Below, in pieces: positions 10,401 through 19,811 of a DNA stretch of 64,000 nucleotides. Made by a program: the position numbers and the translations under genes. The notes beneath the pieces were generated by a model. That model was not told the origin of the DNA. It worked only from the letters and a program-made list of their open reading frames with translations, and searched no databases. Origin of the DNA: Hafnia alvei (GTDB lineage: Bacteria > Pseudomonadota > Gammaproteobacteria > Enterobacterales > Enterobacteriaceae); assembly GCF_034424155.1 (NCBI RefSeq), contig NZ_CP139992.1, forward strand, positions 822,012 to 886,011, written 5' to 3'. Positions within the stretch are counted from its first letter, which is position 1; every line of letters begins with the position of its first letter.

Positions 10401-10926
10401 CATTCGCTGAACCAAGCCCGCCAGTACCGTTTGTAAAACTATAGGATGTATAGCCAGTGTTGATAGCGTCGCCAGATGACCCTTTGGCATAAATTTTGGC
10501 GTTATCGCCAATAATGACGAACATAGGGTTATCAGGTGTGCTCGCATTACCGTGAGTACGGATGGTGTCGTAGTCGGTACCGTCAGAAGTTGCCGTGAAA
10601 TTATCGCCAAAAATAACCCCGATGCTGGCACCTGTCTGAGTATTATTGTTGATCATGACAGTGTGTTTGAAGGCTTCGCCTCCGGGGCCATTTAGCGTCA
10701 CGTCATCGCCATAGACTCTCACGGGTTCATTAGCCCAGATATAGACGTAGTTAGGGCTGCCCGCGACGGCATTATATTCTGTGTTTGCTGCGTTGGGGAT
10801 TTTTGCCCGAATGTCGTCTGGTAACGATGAGACCGGCAGCGAATAGGCTGGAATAGAAAAGGCAATCAGCGCAGCTGAAATACAGCTGGCAAGCATTGAT
10901 ATTTTTAACGGGCGTACTTGCTTCAT
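7492..10926 (-). CDS. Autotransporter (type Va) with a proline-rich repeat stalk
   Basis: Surface protein of 1144 residues. The start at 10926 is supported by AAGGGAG upstream; an earlier in-frame start at 10950 is less likely. Residues 1-29 are a signal peptide ending SIPAYS. The passenger (about 30-640) is rich in Gly, Asn, Thr and Ser with recurring HGIY/YGIY and LGDGSS-type turns, as in a right-handed beta-helix. Residues about 651-815 are fourteen 11-residue units PEEPEPPVVEP plus variants, a rigid stalk. The last about 270 residues form an autotransporter beta-barrel ending GIKYSF with the terminal Phe needed for outer-membrane assembly. No protease motif is seen, so an adhesin or biofilm role is an inference. 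A CadC-like regulator lies upstream on the same strand; neither gene belongs to the shared E. coli backbone here. Confidence 0.9.
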   Translation of the reverse strand: MKQVRPLKISMLASCISAALIAFSIPAYSLPVSSLPDDIRAKIPNAANTEYNAVAGSPNYVYIWANEPVRVYGDDVTLNGPGGEAFKHTVMINNNTQTGASIGVIFGDNFTATSDGTDYDTIRTHGNASTPDNPMFVIIGDNAKIYAKGSSGDAINTGYTSYSFTNGTGGLGSANVYVGKNAHIETWGRSGHGISVSAFRDGTLAANNVTVGDGATIISHGDSSNAIRTAQSGSSIKIGNDAQLSTFGSSAYSAYAASSSQIELGKNALLSTEGTSAHALYATSSAKILVDDGMTITTIGSKASGIYSFNKGEVTGGSNNTITTSNTDAYGIYSYYDGNVALGQTNIITTGNAAYGIYAYSGKAAVGGASSIITNGDGAHGIYARLYNARYTSPEVTLGDGSSIQVNSANTTHGIYSTAAGLVTLEGGLNVATAGRQTDGSYALYAAGGTIDGSTGGKYNIDGDINAEGTGSLIDLNLTDGSVWNGAAYQSSLGESRVALTNASWNMDGDSSVSALTLNTGSQINFAHSDADPTFKTLTVTGNYHGDGGLLVMNTQLGDDNSPTDKLIVTGDTTGSTYVAVNNAGGIGALTTNGIKLIEVQGDSSGQFVQQGRIVAGLYDYYLQRGDSSYTPPTAYDPTQSALNDWYLISKLPPEEPEPPVVEPPDEPEPPVVEPPEEPEPPVVEPPEEPEPPVVEPPEEPEPPVVEPPEEPEPPVVEPPEEPEPPVVEPPEEPEPPVVEPPEEPEPPVVEPPEEPEPPVVEPPEEPEPPVVEPPEEPEPPVVEPPEEPEPPVVEPPEEPEPPVVDPKEPEPPVVPNKPKDLVVRPEAGSYIANHAAGNTLFTTRLHDRLGETQYTDVLTGEEKVTSMWLRQIGGRNNFKDSSGQLKTSTNRYVMQLGGDIAQWSTDGLDRWHLGLMAGYANAKSHTHSNKSRHDSRSSIDGYSVGAYGTWYNNDADKTGLYVDTWLLYNWFKNSVNGDDLPSESYDSSGFTGSVESGYTFKVRESERRKVFIQPKAQLTWMGVKADRHIERNGTRVDSTGNNNLQTRLGVRAYMQGNATQDDNKDRTFEPFAEVNWIHNTQRFGVEMNNVKLSQDGARNIGEVKVGIEGQFSQRTSGWINIAQQIGDAGYNDTSGMLGIKYSF
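8483..8974 (-). repeat. 33-bp in-frame minisatellite (14 full units plus one 30-bp unit)
   Basis: Contiguous units encoding PEEPEPPVVEP inside the autotransporter; 8483-8512 is a shortened unit (PKEPEPPVV) and 8513-8974 holds 14 units of 33 bases. Units differ mainly at wobble positions (acaacc/acgacc, ctcggg/ctcagg, ggcggt/ggtggt), and the pair of units 7-8 recurs as units 11-12, a sign of past duplication of 66-base blocks. Because 33 is a multiple of three, gain or loss of units changes stalk length without breaking the frame. There are no spacers, so this is not a CRISPR array. Confidence 0.97.
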
Positions 10927-11276
10927 AATTATTCTCCCTTCTTCTTCCATTCAGGAATGCCTCTAACCAGAGAAACCATCCGTGTAAGTAGAATCATCAA
11001 TAACCCTTAGTTTTATGCCTTCATCCTAACTCAATAAAAATTAATTGGAATTTTAAACTGCCAATATGTGTTATTACAGTTTTTTGTTCTTGTTGTTTGT
11101 TTGTATTAATCTTTATTAAGTTTTAAGTTTTGTTTTATTGTGGGGGTTAATTGACGGGAACTTGATGTGATAAGCCTTTTAATGTGAATTTAGCTTTTTA
11201 AGTGGTGACGGTCGCAGGAATAAAAATGCCCGAAGGAATTACGGGCATTGGAAAAGTTAAAGATAACTTAATTTAT
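10927..11276. promoter_or_regulatory. AT-rich region upstream of the autotransporter
   Basis: 350 bases with long T and A runs and no gene. It must hold the autotransporter promoter and the 3' end of the regulator transcript (terminator listed separately). The strong AT richness is typical of H-NS-silenced accessory promoters, which is an inference; no specific operator was recognised. Confidence 0.45.
11219..11249 (-). terminator. Terminator downstream of the CadC-like regulator
   Basis: Stem AATGCCCG / CGGGCATT (11225-11232 with 11242-11249); on the minus strand it is followed by a U-rich TTTTTA. It sits 28 bases after the regulator stop. Confidence 0.8.
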
Positions 11277-12108
11277 CTAAAGGGACCTTTCATTAGTGAT
11301 GCTTTCACATATTTCTATTTTGTTTTCACGCAAAATTTTGCATTTAACAACAAAGATTCTCGATATGTCAGAAATATAGCTGCTTACTCTATTGCTTCGA
11401 TTGACCAAAATATAGTCGTCAGGTTTGCAACTAACATCTTTTGCCTTTAGGAATTCCAATATGTTATTGCGAGCATCCTCGGTGATAGGGCTATAGAGGG
11501 AGTTATCCGCAATAAACGTTTTGCACTCACCGACTTTACCAATGTAAATTTCTTTACTTATGGATAGATAGTAAATGGATAACGTCGCAATAAGAATTAC
11601 AACGACTAGCGCGATGCCTACCAATAACAGCCATTTTTTGCGCCTGCCGCTGATTTTTTTTTTGTAAACTGGATGTTTCTATTGGTTGAACTGGAGGACT
11701 ATGCGTTCTCTCAGTAATTGACGGTTCTTGCTGAGAATTATTTTCATCTTGCTCACACTTCTCTGCTTCAATTTGTATTTCGCTACGCAGCATAAAACCC
11801 ATTTTAGGCGCGGTTGTGATGAACTCTTCATCTAGCCCCATGCTTTTTATTAAACGACGTAACTTGCTAACACATTGATTTAAATTACTATCGCTGGATA
11901 TTAAACCATAATTATCCCATACCTTCTGAAATAGTAGATTTCTACTAACGACTTCACCTTGGTGAGTAAGTAGCAGTAATAATAGTCGCTTAGTGATATT
12001 GGATATAAGAATGGGCTCAATATCCGGTTGTTTCACAAAAGATAAAGCGCTGGTGGCTGGTGTAAATAAAATTAGGTCATTAATTTTATAACTTATGTCA
12101 TCTAACAT
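11277..12108 (-). pseudogene. CadC/ToxR-type membrane transcriptional regulator, frameshifted at a run of ten A
   Basis: One-component regulator expected to sense outside the inner membrane and bind DNA inside. Start at 12108 is set by GAGGTG six bases upstream. The first frame (to 11554, 184 residues) holds a winged-helix DNA-binding domain (about residues 30-115, with RLLLLLLTHQGEVVSRNLLF, SNLNQCVSKLRRL and APKMGF). It runs into ten A (11654-11663 on the minus strand) and then into unrelated sequence. One base fewer gives KISGRRRKKWLLLVGIALVV, that is a basic stop-transfer segment and a transmembrane helix, followed by a periplasmic domain of about 90 residues ending at 11277. With nine A the protein would be 276 residues. 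The break may be a true mutation, a phase switch, rescue by polymerase slippage, or a sequencing error. It probably controls the neighbouring autotransporter (inference from position only). Confidence 0.85.
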
Positions 12109-12639
12109 ATTCACCTCGTTAACACCGACTAATGGCATCCCCCGATTGCCAGTGAACAGCTTCATAGTGGTGGTAATTAGTGTGTAAAAAATCGTACCGC
12201 GCATGAGCACAGCAGGAAATTGGCTATATTCTTATGAATAAATTGATTTTACTGGCGTAGCCAACCGTTAAGTAAATAATTAGATGTTTTCATAGTGGCT
12301 ATAAGTCCTCCGTTCCATGGATGAGCGTAGGTCATTTATAGCTTATATCTATTATCAATGGAAATAATATATAACTGAAGGATTTAATGGTATAGCATTT
12401 CGTAAATAAGCGTTAAATCAGTTTATTGTTCTGTACTGTTTTGAAAAATAAGATTTTTCTCAATGCTAATTATATTTTGTGAGGTCTTATGTTCAGGCGT
12501 GAGAGGGTATAAAAAACATTAATTATGGTGGTCTATGTTTTACGTCTGTTTAGTATCACTGGATGAGATTCCAGTTTTCACCCCCTAGACAACGCGCTAA
12601 CATATCGGTCACTTTTTCTTGCATTGCGATGGATATTCG
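12109..12639. other. Intergenic region between the CadC-like gene and mltB, no gene seen
   Basis: 531 AT-rich bases separating divergent genes. No open frame with a ribosome binding site, no tRNA and no clear hairpin were seen. Promoters for both flanking genes are expected here. Confidence 0.5.
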
Positions 12640-13740
12640 ATGCGTTATCTAGCTGCGCTCCTGCCTATTGTTGTCTTGCTATCTGCCTGTAGCAGCAAGC
12701 CAAAACCCTCTAACGACGTGACTGAAACTACGCCACAAACGGCCAAGGGCGGTTTTTTACTGGATCCTTCCCACTCGGGCCAAGTGCAGATGGGGGATTT
12801 TGCCTACGATCCCGCGATGAATCGTTTTGTAGACAAAATGGTCAGCGAGCATGGCTTTGATCGTCAGCAGTTGCACGATGTGTTGGCGCAGACCAAACGT
12901 TTGGATTACGTGCTCAAATTGATGGATAGACAAGCACCGACTACGCGCCCGCCTGCGGGGCCTAACGGTGCTTGGCTGCGCTATCGCGGCAAGTTTATTA
13001 CTCCTGATAACGTACAAAATGGGGTTGTGTTCTGGAATCAATATCAGAATGCCTTGCAGCGTGCTCAGCAGGTATACGGTGTGCCACCAGAAATTATAGT
13101 GGGCATTATTGGCGTTGAAACCCGCTGGGGACGCGTCATGGGGAAAACCCGCATTATTGACGCCTTGGCAACTCTGTCGTTCGCCTATCCGCGCCGTGCT
13201 GAATATTTCTCTGGTGAGTTAGAAACCTTTTTATTAATGGCGCGTGAAGAGGGCGACGATCCGTTGAACCTGAAGGGGTCATTTGCAGGGGCGATGGGGT
13301 ATGGTCAATTTATGCCGTCCTCATTTAAGAGCTATGCGGTTGATTTCAACGGCGACGGTCATATCAACTTGTGGGATCCTGAAGATGCCATCGGCAGCGT
13401 GGCTAATTACTTTAAGGCGCACGGTTGGCAATCAGGTAAAAAAGTGGCGGTACCGGCCAATGGGCAAGCTCCAACGCTTGAAAATGGCTTTAAAACTAAC
13501 TACTCCATTACTGCGCTGGCAGAAGCTGGTCTAAGCCCTCAAAGTTCGCTAGATGGATACCAACAGGCGAGCCTGTTGCGTCTTGATATGGGCACTGGCT
13601 ACCAATATTGGTACGGTCTACCGAATTTCTACACGATTACCCGCTACAACCATAGTACCCACTATGCGATGGCGGTGTGGCAGCTAGGTGAAGCCGTTGG
13701 TCAGGCTGCTCGCCAAGGCAGCGTGTTCCAGAATAACTAG
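12640..13740 (+). CDS. mltB: Membrane-bound lytic murein transglycosylase B
   Basis: Lipoprotein that cleaves peptidoglycan glycan strands to 1,6-anhydromuropeptides on the inner face of the outer membrane. ATG 12640 gives 366 residues starting MRYLAALLPIVVLLSACSSK, a signal peptide with lipobox LSAC. A TTG at 12619 in frame would put extra residues before the signal peptide and is rejected. The catalytic glutamate is in GIIGVETRWGRV, and GAMGYGQFMPSS and the EF-hand-like DFNGDGHINLWDPEDA loop are intact. Length is close to the E. coli enzyme (361). Confidence 0.94.
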   Translation: MRYLAALLPIVVLLSACSSKPKPSNDVTETTPQTAKGGFLLDPSHSGQVQMGDFAYDPAMNRFVDKMVSEHGFDRQQLHDVLAQTKRLDYVLKLMDRQAPTTRPPAGPNGAWLRYRGKFITPDNVQNGVVFWNQYQNALQRAQQVYGVPPEIIVGIIGVETRWGRVMGKTRIIDALATLSFAYPRRAEYFSGELETFLLMAREEGDDPLNLKGSFAGAMGYGQFMPSSFKSYAVDFNGDGHINLWDPEDAIGSVANYFKAHGWQSGKKVAVPANGQAPTLENGFKTNYSITALAEAGLSPQSSLDGYQQASLLRLDMGTGYQYWYGLPNFYTITRYNHSTHYAMAVWQLGEAVGQAARQGSVFQNN

Positions 13741-13752
13741 CTTTCATCTTAT

Positions 13753-13775
13753 CGCCTCCCTGCAATAGGGAGGCG
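13753..13775 (+). terminator. Probable terminator of mltB
   Basis: Stem CGCCTCCCT / AGGGAGGCG (13753-13761 with 13767-13775) just after the stop codon; the following T tract is weak. Confidence 0.65.
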
Positions 13776-14031
13776 TTACTATGGTATATAGCAGTCGTCA
13801 TCCTCTCTCCCTCGATTTATCTAATAAACGTCTATTTTCTAAATCTATCCCAGAGATCTACCAGCACCACCACAACGTTGCAGCCCAATGTTGCTCATAG
13901 TGATGAGCATTTTTTATTATCTTGGAATCCATTTCGCATTTCTGATTTTCGACGGCGACATATCAGAGCACATCATCTAAAAGAAAGTGCTAACATCAAA
14001 AGCCGATTCTCACCGTACATAGGAAGAATAC

Positions 14032-14520
14032 ATGACGGATGATGTGTTACTTGAATTGAGCGCGACGTTGGGAGCTCGCCTAAAGGAAAAAGGCGCCACG
14101 TTAACCTGTGCGGAATCTTGCACGGGGGGATTAATCGCCAAAGTGATTACTGATATCAGTGGGAGCTCCGCTTATTTTGAACGCGGTTATGTGACATACA
14201 GTAATCAGGCCAAGCATGAAATGCTGGGGGTTACTCTGGAATCGTTGCGATTATATGGCGCCGTCAGTGAAGCCGTTGTGAATGAAATGGCACAGGGCGC
14301 ACTCCGGGCTGCAAGCGCAGATTTTGCGGTTTCAGTTAGCGGCATTGCGGGGCCAGACGGCGGTTCGGCAGCTAAACCTGCTGGTACCGTGTGGTTTGGT
14401 TTTGCGGCTAAAGATGGACGTACATATTCTATTCGTCAATATTTCCCTGGCGGGCGTCTTCAGGTACGCCAACTGGCGGCAGAATTTGCTCTGTGTGTTC
14501 TAATTGAAAAATTTCTCTGA
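14032..14520 (+). CDS. pncC: Nicotinamide-nucleotide amidase PncC
   Basis: Converts nicotinamide mononucleotide to nicotinic acid mononucleotide in the pyridine nucleotide salvage cycle (CinA C-terminal family, formerly YgaD). 162 residues covering only the amidohydrolase domain. Motifs seen are LTCAESCTGGLI near residue 25, GSSAYFERGYVTYSN and VSGIAGPDGGS. It lies directly upstream of recA as in E. coli, with about 70 bases between that hold the recA promoter. Confidence 0.93.
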   Translation: MTDDVLLELSATLGARLKEKGATLTCAESCTGGLIAKVITDISGSSAYFERGYVTYSNQAKHEMLGVTLESLRLYGAVSEAVVNEMAQGALRAASADFAVSVSGIAGPDGGSAAKPAGTVWFGFAAKDGRTYSIRQYFPGGRLQVRQLAAEFALCVLIEKFL

Positions 14521-14526
14521 ACATAC

Positions 14527-14554
14527 TTGATACTGTATGACTATACAGTATAAT
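14527..14554 (+). promoter_or_regulatory. recA promoter with LexA (SOS) operator
   Basis: The operator TACTGTATGACTATACAGTA (14531-14550) matches the LexA consensus CTGT-N8-ACAG. It overlaps a -35 box TTGATA (14527-14532) and a -10 box TATAAT (14549-14554) separated by 16 bases, the same arrangement as in E. coli recA. LexA bound here would block RNA polymerase until DNA damage. Confidence 0.96.
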
Positions 14555-14592
14555 CAACACCAATTTCAGGTTCGCTATGCATGGAGTAACAG

Positions 14593-15645
14593 ATGGACGA
14601 GAACAAACAAAGGGCTCTAGCCGCTGCGTTAGGCCAGATTGAAAAGCAGTTCGGTAAAGGTTCCATTATGCGTCTTGGTGATACCCAGACGTTGGATATT
14701 GATTCTGTATCTACAGGTTCTCTGAGTCTGGACGTTGCTCTGGGCATTGGTGGTTTGCCGATGGGCCGTGTGGTTGAAATTTTCGGGCCAGAATCTTCCG
14801 GTAAAACCACGCTGACGCTGTCGGTTATTGCCAGTGCACAGGCTGCGGGCAAAACTTGTGCGTTCATCGATGCTGAGCATGCGCTGGACCCAATCTACGC
14901 CGGTAAGTTAGGTGTGCAAGTTGATGATTTGCTGATCTCTCAGCCAGATACCGGCGAACAGGCATTAGAAATTTGTGATGCTCTGGTGCGTTCAGGCGCG
15001 GTTGACGTTATCGTTGTGGACTCCGTTGCTGCACTGACGCCAAAAGCAGAAATTGAAGGCGAGATGGGCGATTCCCATGTCGGCTTGCAAGCGCGTCTGA
15101 TGTCTCAGGCGCTGCGTAAACTGACCGCTAATATCAAGAACGCGAACTGCTTGGTTATCTTTATCAACCAGATCCGTATGAAAATCGGCGTCATGTTTGG
15201 TAACCCAGAAACCACTACCGGTGGTAATGCGCTGAAGTTCTACTCTTCTGTTCGCTTGGATATCCGTCGTATCGGCGCGATTAAAGATGGCGATGAAGTT
15301 GTCGGTAACGAAACACGCGTGAAAGTGGTTAAAAACAAAGTTGCACCTCCATTCCGTCAGGCTGAATTCCAGATCCTTTACGGCGCGGGTATTTCTAAAG
15401 AAAGCGAACTGATCGATCTGGGTGTTAAGCATAAGCTGGTTGATAAATCCGGTGCTTGGTATGCCTATAACGGCGACAAGATTGGTCAGGGTAAATCAAA
15501 CTCCATGAAATACTTGCAGGAAAACCCGGCTATTCGTGCCGAGTTAGATACCAAACTGCGTGAAATGTTGTTGAGCCACGCAGCCGCAGAGAACGCAAAC
15601 CATAAGCCTTCAGCTGATGAAGAGCTGTTGGAAGACGACGCGTAA
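14593..15645 (+). CDS. recA: Recombinase RecA
   Basis: Strand-exchange ATPase and co-protease for LexA in the SOS response. 350 residues against 353 in E. coli. Walker A GPESSGKT at about residues 67-74, Walker [13 protein letters not shown], loop L1 [18 protein letters not shown] and loop L2 [15 protein letters not shown] are all intact; the acidic C-terminal tail ends EELLEDDA. It is preceded by the LexA operator and followed by a hairpin and recX. Confidence 0.98.
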   Translation: MDENKQRALAAALGQIEKQFGKGSIMRLGDTQTLDIDSVSTGSLSLDVALGIGGLPMGRVVEIFGPESSGKTTLTLSVIASAQAAGKTCAFIDAEHALDPIYAGKLGVQVDDLLISQPDTGEQALEICDALVRSGAVDVIVVDSVAALTPKAEIEGEMGDSHVGLQARLMSQALRKLTANIKNANCLVIFINQIRMKIGVMFGNPETTTGGNALKFYSSVRLDIRRIGAIKDGDEVVGNETRVKVVKNKVAPPFRQAEFQILYGAGISKESELIDLGVKHKLVDKSGAWYAYNGDKIGQGKSNSMKYLQENPAIRAELDTKLREMLLSHAAAENANHKPSADEELLEDDA

Positions 15646-15665
15646 TCACGCGCCGTGCTGGAGAA

Positions 15666-15686
15666 TATACCCGCAATGCGGGTATA
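15666..15686 (+). terminator. recA terminator with expected read-through into recX
   Basis: Nine-base-pair stem TATACCCGC / GCGGGTATA with a three-base loop, 20 bases after the recA stop; no strong T run follows. In E. coli the equivalent hairpin ends most recA transcripts and lets a minority enter recX. Confidence 0.8.
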
Positions 15687-15711
15687 GAGTACCGCCTCGA
15701 GGAACGACTGA

Positions 15712-16152
15712 GTGACTGAAACACTGAATCGGGCGATGCGGTTACTTGCTCAACGCGATCACAGCGAAACTGAATTGCGCCGCAAACTTGCGGCGCAAGA
15801 CGTTTCTGAAGAGGACGTTGAACAAGCCATCGCTTATTGCCATGAGCATAACTGGCTAGATGATCGTCGGTTTGCTGAGCGATATCTCGTGATGCGCAGC
15901 CAAAAAGGCTATGGCGTACAGCGAATTCAGCAAGAATTAGGCATGAAAGGTATTGCTCGCGATCTTATCCATGACGCTTTTGCGTCGTCAGATATTGATT
16001 GGAGTGCATTAGCAAAACAAACTGCGCATCGTAAGTTTGGTCAAACTCTCCCCCAAGAATGGAAAGAAAAAGCGAAGGTGCAGCGATTTTTATTGTACCG
16101 AGGCTTCTTTCAGGAAGAAATTTACGCTGTTTTCTCCAATTTGTCGGATTGA
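15712..16152 (+). CDS. recX: Regulatory protein RecX
   Basis: Inhibitor of RecA filament extension. 146 residues from a GTG start at 15712, preceded by GAGGAACGA. The tandem three-helix repeats typical of RecX are visible (RDHSETELRRKLAAQ near the start, YCHEHNWLDDRRFAERY in the middle, KAKVQRFLLYRGF near the end). It is about 20 residues shorter at the N-terminus than E. coli RecX. It depends on read-through from recA, which keeps it below RecA in amount. Confidence 0.93.
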   Translation: MTETLNRAMRLLAQRDHSETELRRKLAAQDVSEEDVEQAIAYCHEHNWLDDRRFAERYLVMRSQKGYGVQRIQQELGMKGIARDLIHDAFASSDIDWSALAKQTAHRKFGQTLPQEWKEKAKVQRFLLYRGFFQEEIYAVFSNLSD

Positions 16153-16286
16153 ATGCACGCGGGATTTTACTTCCCAGTGAAGAAAATTTATCTTATTCCC
16201 ACTTTATGTTTGTGCGCGGCCGACTTGCAGTCAATTGCGAGAGGGTCTGTTCACTACAGTTCTTTTAGCCTGACTCCGGGACAATT

Positions 16287-18914
16287 ATGAGCAAGAGTAC
16301 CGCTGAGATCCGTCAAGCGTTTCTCGATTTCTACCATAGCAAAGGACACCAGATCGTAGAGAGTAGTTCTCTGGTTCCGAATAACGACCCTACGTTGTTA
16401 TTCACCAATGCGGGTATGAACCAATTCAAGGATGTTTTCCTCGGCATCGATAAACGCAACTACAGCCGTGCAACAACGTCTCAACGTTGTGTGCGTGCAG
16501 GTGGTAAACATAACGATTTAGAAAACGTCGGTTATACCGCACGTCACCATACATTTTTCGAAATGCTGGGTAACTTCAGCTTCGGTGACTATTTCAAGCA
16601 CGACGCTATCCAGTTTGCATGGGAGCTGTTGACCGGTGAAAACTGGTTCAACCTGCCAAAAGAAAAACTGTGGGTGACCGTGTACGAAACCGACGATGAA
16701 GCCTTCAATATTTGGGCTGACGAAGTTGGCGTGCCACGCGAACGTATTATTCGCATTGGCGACAACAAGGGGGCTCCTTTTGCTTCAGATAACTTCTGGC
16801 AAATGGGGGATACCGGTCCTTGTGGTCCATGCACCGAGATTTTCTACGATCACGGTGACCACATCTGGGGTGGCCCTCCAGGAAGCGCTGAAGAAGATGG
16901 CGATCGCTATATTGAGATCTGGAACATCGTCTTCATGCAGTTCAACCGTCAGTCTGATGGCACCATGCTGCCGTTGCCAAAACCATCTGTTGATACCGGT
17001 ATGGGATTGGAGCGTATTGCGGCCGTTCTGCAACACGTGAATTCCAACTATGACATCGACCTGTTCCGCACGCTGATTGCCGAAACGGCAAAAGTAACCG
17101 GTGCAACCGATCTGTCTAGCAAGTCACTGCGTGTTATTGCCGACCATATTCGTTCTTGTGCGTTCTTGGTTTCTGACGGCGTACTGCCTTCTAACGAAGG
17201 CCGTGGCTATGTTCTGCGTCGTATTATCCGTCGTGCTGTGCGCCACGGAAATATGGTGGGGGCAAAAGAGACCTTCTTCTATAAGCTGGTTGCCCCACTG
17301 ATTGATGTGATGGGCTCCGCCGCTGATGAGCTGAAACGCCAACAGTCGATGGTTGAACAGGTTTTGAAAACTGAAGAAGAACAGTTTGCTCGTACGCTAG
17401 AACGCGGTTTAGCGTTGTTGGATGATGAGCTATCAAAACTGACCGGCGATACGCTGGATGGTGATACGGCTTTCCGTCTGTACGATACCTACGGTTTCCC
17501 ACTGGATTTGACCGCTGACGTTTGCCGTGAGCGTAATTTGAAAGTCGATGAGATTGGCTTTGAACGTGCAATGGAAGAGCAGCGCCGTCGTGCGCGTGAA
17601 TCTAGCGGCTTCGGTGCAGACTATAACAGCATGATCCGTGTTGATGGTGCCTCTAAGTTCTCTGGTTATGATCATAACCAGCAGCGTTCAAGCGTGACGG
17701 CATTGTTCCGTGACGGTCAGGCGGTTGACGTTCTGAACGCTGGCGAAGAAGGTGTGGTTATTCTAAACGAAACCCCATTCTATGCTGAATCCGGCGGTCA
17801 GGTCGGCGATAAAGGCGAGCTGACAGCGCAAGGCGTGAGCTTTGTTGTAACCGATACTCAGAAGTATGGCCAAGCGATTGGACATCAGGGGAAAGTAGCA
17901 CAGGGTTCATTGAAGGTGGGTGGCAGCGTTGAGGCGACGATTGATGAAGCTCGTCGTAGCCGTATTCGTTTGAACCACTCTGCAACGCACTTACTGCATG
18001 CTGCTTTGCGTCAGGTGCTGGGCGATCATGTTTCCCAGAAAGGCTCATTGGTGAGCGATCGTAACCTGCGTTTCGATTTCTCTCATTTTGAAGCTATGAA
18101 ACCTGAACAGATTCGTCAGGTTGAAGATATCGTCAACGCTCAGGTTCGCCGCAATCTGCCAATCGAGACCAACATCATGGATCTCGATGAAGCAAAAGCG
18201 AAAGGCGCGATGGCATTGTTTGGTGAGAAATACGATGAAAGCGTTCGTGTATTAAGCATGGGTGATTTCTCCACCGAGCTGTGTGGCGGTACGCATGCGC
18301 GTCAGACTGGGGATATCGGTTTGTTCCGTATCACTTCTGAAGCGGGCACCGCGGCTGGCGTGCGTCGTATCGAAGCCGTAACAGGCGAAGGTGCGATTGC
18401 GGTTATGCATCAGGACGCTGACGCTTTACGTGAAGCTGCATCGTTAGTGAAGAGTGATGCTCATAGCGTTGCGGATAAAATCCGTGCCGTTATGGATAAA
18501 ACTCGCCAGTTGGAAAAAGAGCTGCAACAGCTTAAAGATCAGCAGGCTGCTCAGGAGAGTGCATCACTTTCCAGCAAAGCCGTTGATGTGAAAGGCGTGA
18601 AGCTTCTGGTAAGCCATCTGGATAACGTAGAAGCCAAAATGCTGCGCACGATGGTTGATGAGCTGAAGAATCAGCTTGGCTCTGGCGTCGTGGTTCTGGC
18701 AACGACCGCTGAGGGTAAAGTCAGCTTAGTTGCTGGTGTCACCAAAGACCTCACTGGCAAAGTGAAAGCGGGCGAGCTGATTGGTATGGTTGCTCAGCAG
18801 GTTGGCGGTAAAGGCGGTGGACGTCCTGACATGGCGATGGCGGGTGGTAGCGATGCCGCGGCATTACCTCAGGCGCTGGCTGGTGTTGAAGCTTGGGTTG
18901 CAGATAAGCTGTAA
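16287..18914 (+). CDS. alaS: Alanine--tRNA ligase
   Basis: Charges tRNA-Ala and edits mischarged Ser/Gly. 875 residues, as in E. coli. The class II catalytic domain starts [21 protein letters not shown]; motif 2 region [16 protein letters not shown] is present. The editing domain carries the zinc ligands HSATHLLH and CGGTHA, and a C-terminal coiled-coil/DHHA1 region contains [15 protein letters not shown]. It precedes csrA, the conserved enteric order. Confidence 0.97.
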   Translation: MSKSTAEIRQAFLDFYHSKGHQIVESSSLVPNNDPTLLFTNAGMNQFKDVFLGIDKRNYSRATTSQRCVRAGGKHNDLENVGYTARHHTFFEMLGNFSFGDYFKHDAIQFAWELLTGENWFNLPKEKLWVTVYETDDEAFNIWADEVGVPRERIIRIGDNKGAPFASDNFWQMGDTGPCGPCTEIFYDHGDHIWGGPPGSAEEDGDRYIEIWNIVFMQFNRQSDGTMLPLPKPSVDTGMGLERIAAVLQHVNSNYDIDLFRTLIAETAKVTGATDLSSKSLRVIADHIRSCAFLVSDGVLPSNEGRGYVLRRIIRRAVRHGNMVGAKETFFYKLVAPLIDVMGSAADELKRQQSMVEQVLKTEEEQFARTLERGLALLDDELSKLTGDTLDGDTAFRLYDTYGFPLDLTADVCRERNLKVDEIGFERAMEEQRRRARESSGFGADYNSMIRVDGASKFSGYDHNQQRSSVTALFRDGQAVDVLNAGEEGVVILNETPFYAESGGQVGDKGELTAQGVSFVVTDTQKYGQAIGHQGKVAQGSLKVGGSVEATIDEARRSRIRLNHSATHLLHAALRQVLGDHVSQKGSLVSDRNLRFDFSHFEAMKPEQIRQVEDIVNAQVRRNLPIETNIMDLDEAKAKGAMALFGEKYDESVRVLSMGDFSTELCGGTHARQTGDIGLFRITSEAGTAAGVRRIEAVTGEGAIAVMHQDADALREAASLVKSDAHSVADKIRAVMDKTRQLEKELQQLKDQQAAQESASLSSKAVDVKGVKLLVSHLDNVEAKMLRTMVDELKNQLGSGVVVLATTAEGKVSLVAGVTKDLTGKVKAGELIGMVAQQVGGKGGGRPDMAMAGGSDAAALPQALAGVEAWVADKL

Positions 18915-18930
18915 TTTAAGATAGTTCAAA

Positions 18931-18971
18931 AAACAAACGTCATATCTTATTGTCAGGTATGGCGTTTTTTG
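18931..18971 (+). terminator. alaS terminator
   Basis: Imperfect ten-base-pair stem with three G-U pairs (18937-18946 with 18956-18965) followed by a T run at 18965-18970; A-rich on the left side. Confidence 0.75.
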
Positions 18972-19168
18972 TTTTTTAGTTAACGTACTTGTTATAAAAA
19001 TTACTACGGTGTATACCTTTTGGACTAAACTTGTACATACAGTGTGGACCAGCCTAATCTGCTTACACATTATGAACTTGTTATAGGTTACGTTTTCACA
19101 ATAGATGATGGATAATGGCGGGGGAAGCTGAGAGACCCGACTCTAATTAATCTTTCAAGGAGCAAAGA

Positions 19169-19354
19169 ATGCTAATTTTGACTCGTCGAGTGGGTGAAAC
19201 CCTCATGATTGGTGATGAGGTAACGGTCACTGTATTAGGTGTTAAAGGAAACCAAGTTCGCATCGGTGTAAATGCTCCGAAAGAGGTTTCTGTCCATCGT
19301 GAAGAGATTTACCAACGTATTCAGGCCGAAAAGTCTCAACAGACGACTTACTAA
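19169..19354 (+). CDS. csrA: Carbon storage regulator CsrA
   Basis: Small RNA-binding dimer that represses or stabilises mRNAs by binding GGA motifs. 61 residues, the family length. The core [18 protein letters not shown], the [18 protein letters not shown] segment and the RNA-contact residues Arg44-type are all conserved. AAGGAG precedes the ATG. Separate 254-base leader region after alaS. Confidence 0.98.
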   Translation: MLILTRRVGETLMIGDEVTVTVLGVKGNQVRIGVNAPKEVSVHREEIYQRIQAEKSQQTTY

Positions 19355-19714
19355 TCCTAGTGTAGCGCCTCGTATTATTGCGGGGCGCTAACGCTAAACG
19401 GATCATTCGCACTCTAAACTCCCTTCGCTATACCCTCATTTTTCGACTTTCTTTCGTTTTATCTCTTTCCTAGCTGCTTCTTTCCGTTTTTTCTGCTTAT
19501 CTATTTTTAGATTTTAGCCACACTATATGCCGATTTCGTGATTATTAAATCAACAGCTTGCCTTAAAATCGCGCTTTTTGTCTGTGTTTTACACAAACGA
19601 ATCAGAGTCTCGAAAAAATGTTTGACTTATAAACCCCAGAAAGTAATATGTGCGCCACGCAGTGCCGATGAGCTTAAACAAAGTTAGTCAGCACGCATCG
19701 AAAGATATGCGTAA
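19355..19714 (+). promoter_or_regulatory. csrA terminator-like hairpin and promoter of the tRNA operon
   Basis: 360 bases without a gene. Near the left end is a stem TAGCGCC / GGGCGCTA (19363-19369 with 19383-19390), probably the csrA transcript end although no T run follows. At the right is a promoter with TTGACT (19622-19627), 16-base spacer and TAATAT (19644-19649), followed by the GC-rich GTGCGCC discriminator typical of stringently controlled stable-RNA promoters. It points at the tRNA-Ser gene 65 bases downstream. Confidence 0.75.
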
Positions 19715-19807
19715 GGTGAGGTGGCCGAGAGGCTGAAGGCGCTCCCCTGCTAAGGGAGTATGCGGTCAAAAGCTGCATCCGGGGTTCGAATCCCCGCCTC
19801 ACCGCCA
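19715..19807 (+). tRNA. serV: tRNA-Ser (GCU)
   Basis: 93 nt with the long variable arm of a class II tRNA; anticodon GCT within CCCCTGCTAAGGG; CCA encoded. It matches from memory the E. coli serV sequence. First gene of a tRNA operon with tRNA-Arg copies. Confidence 0.97.
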
Positions 19808-19811
19808 TTTT

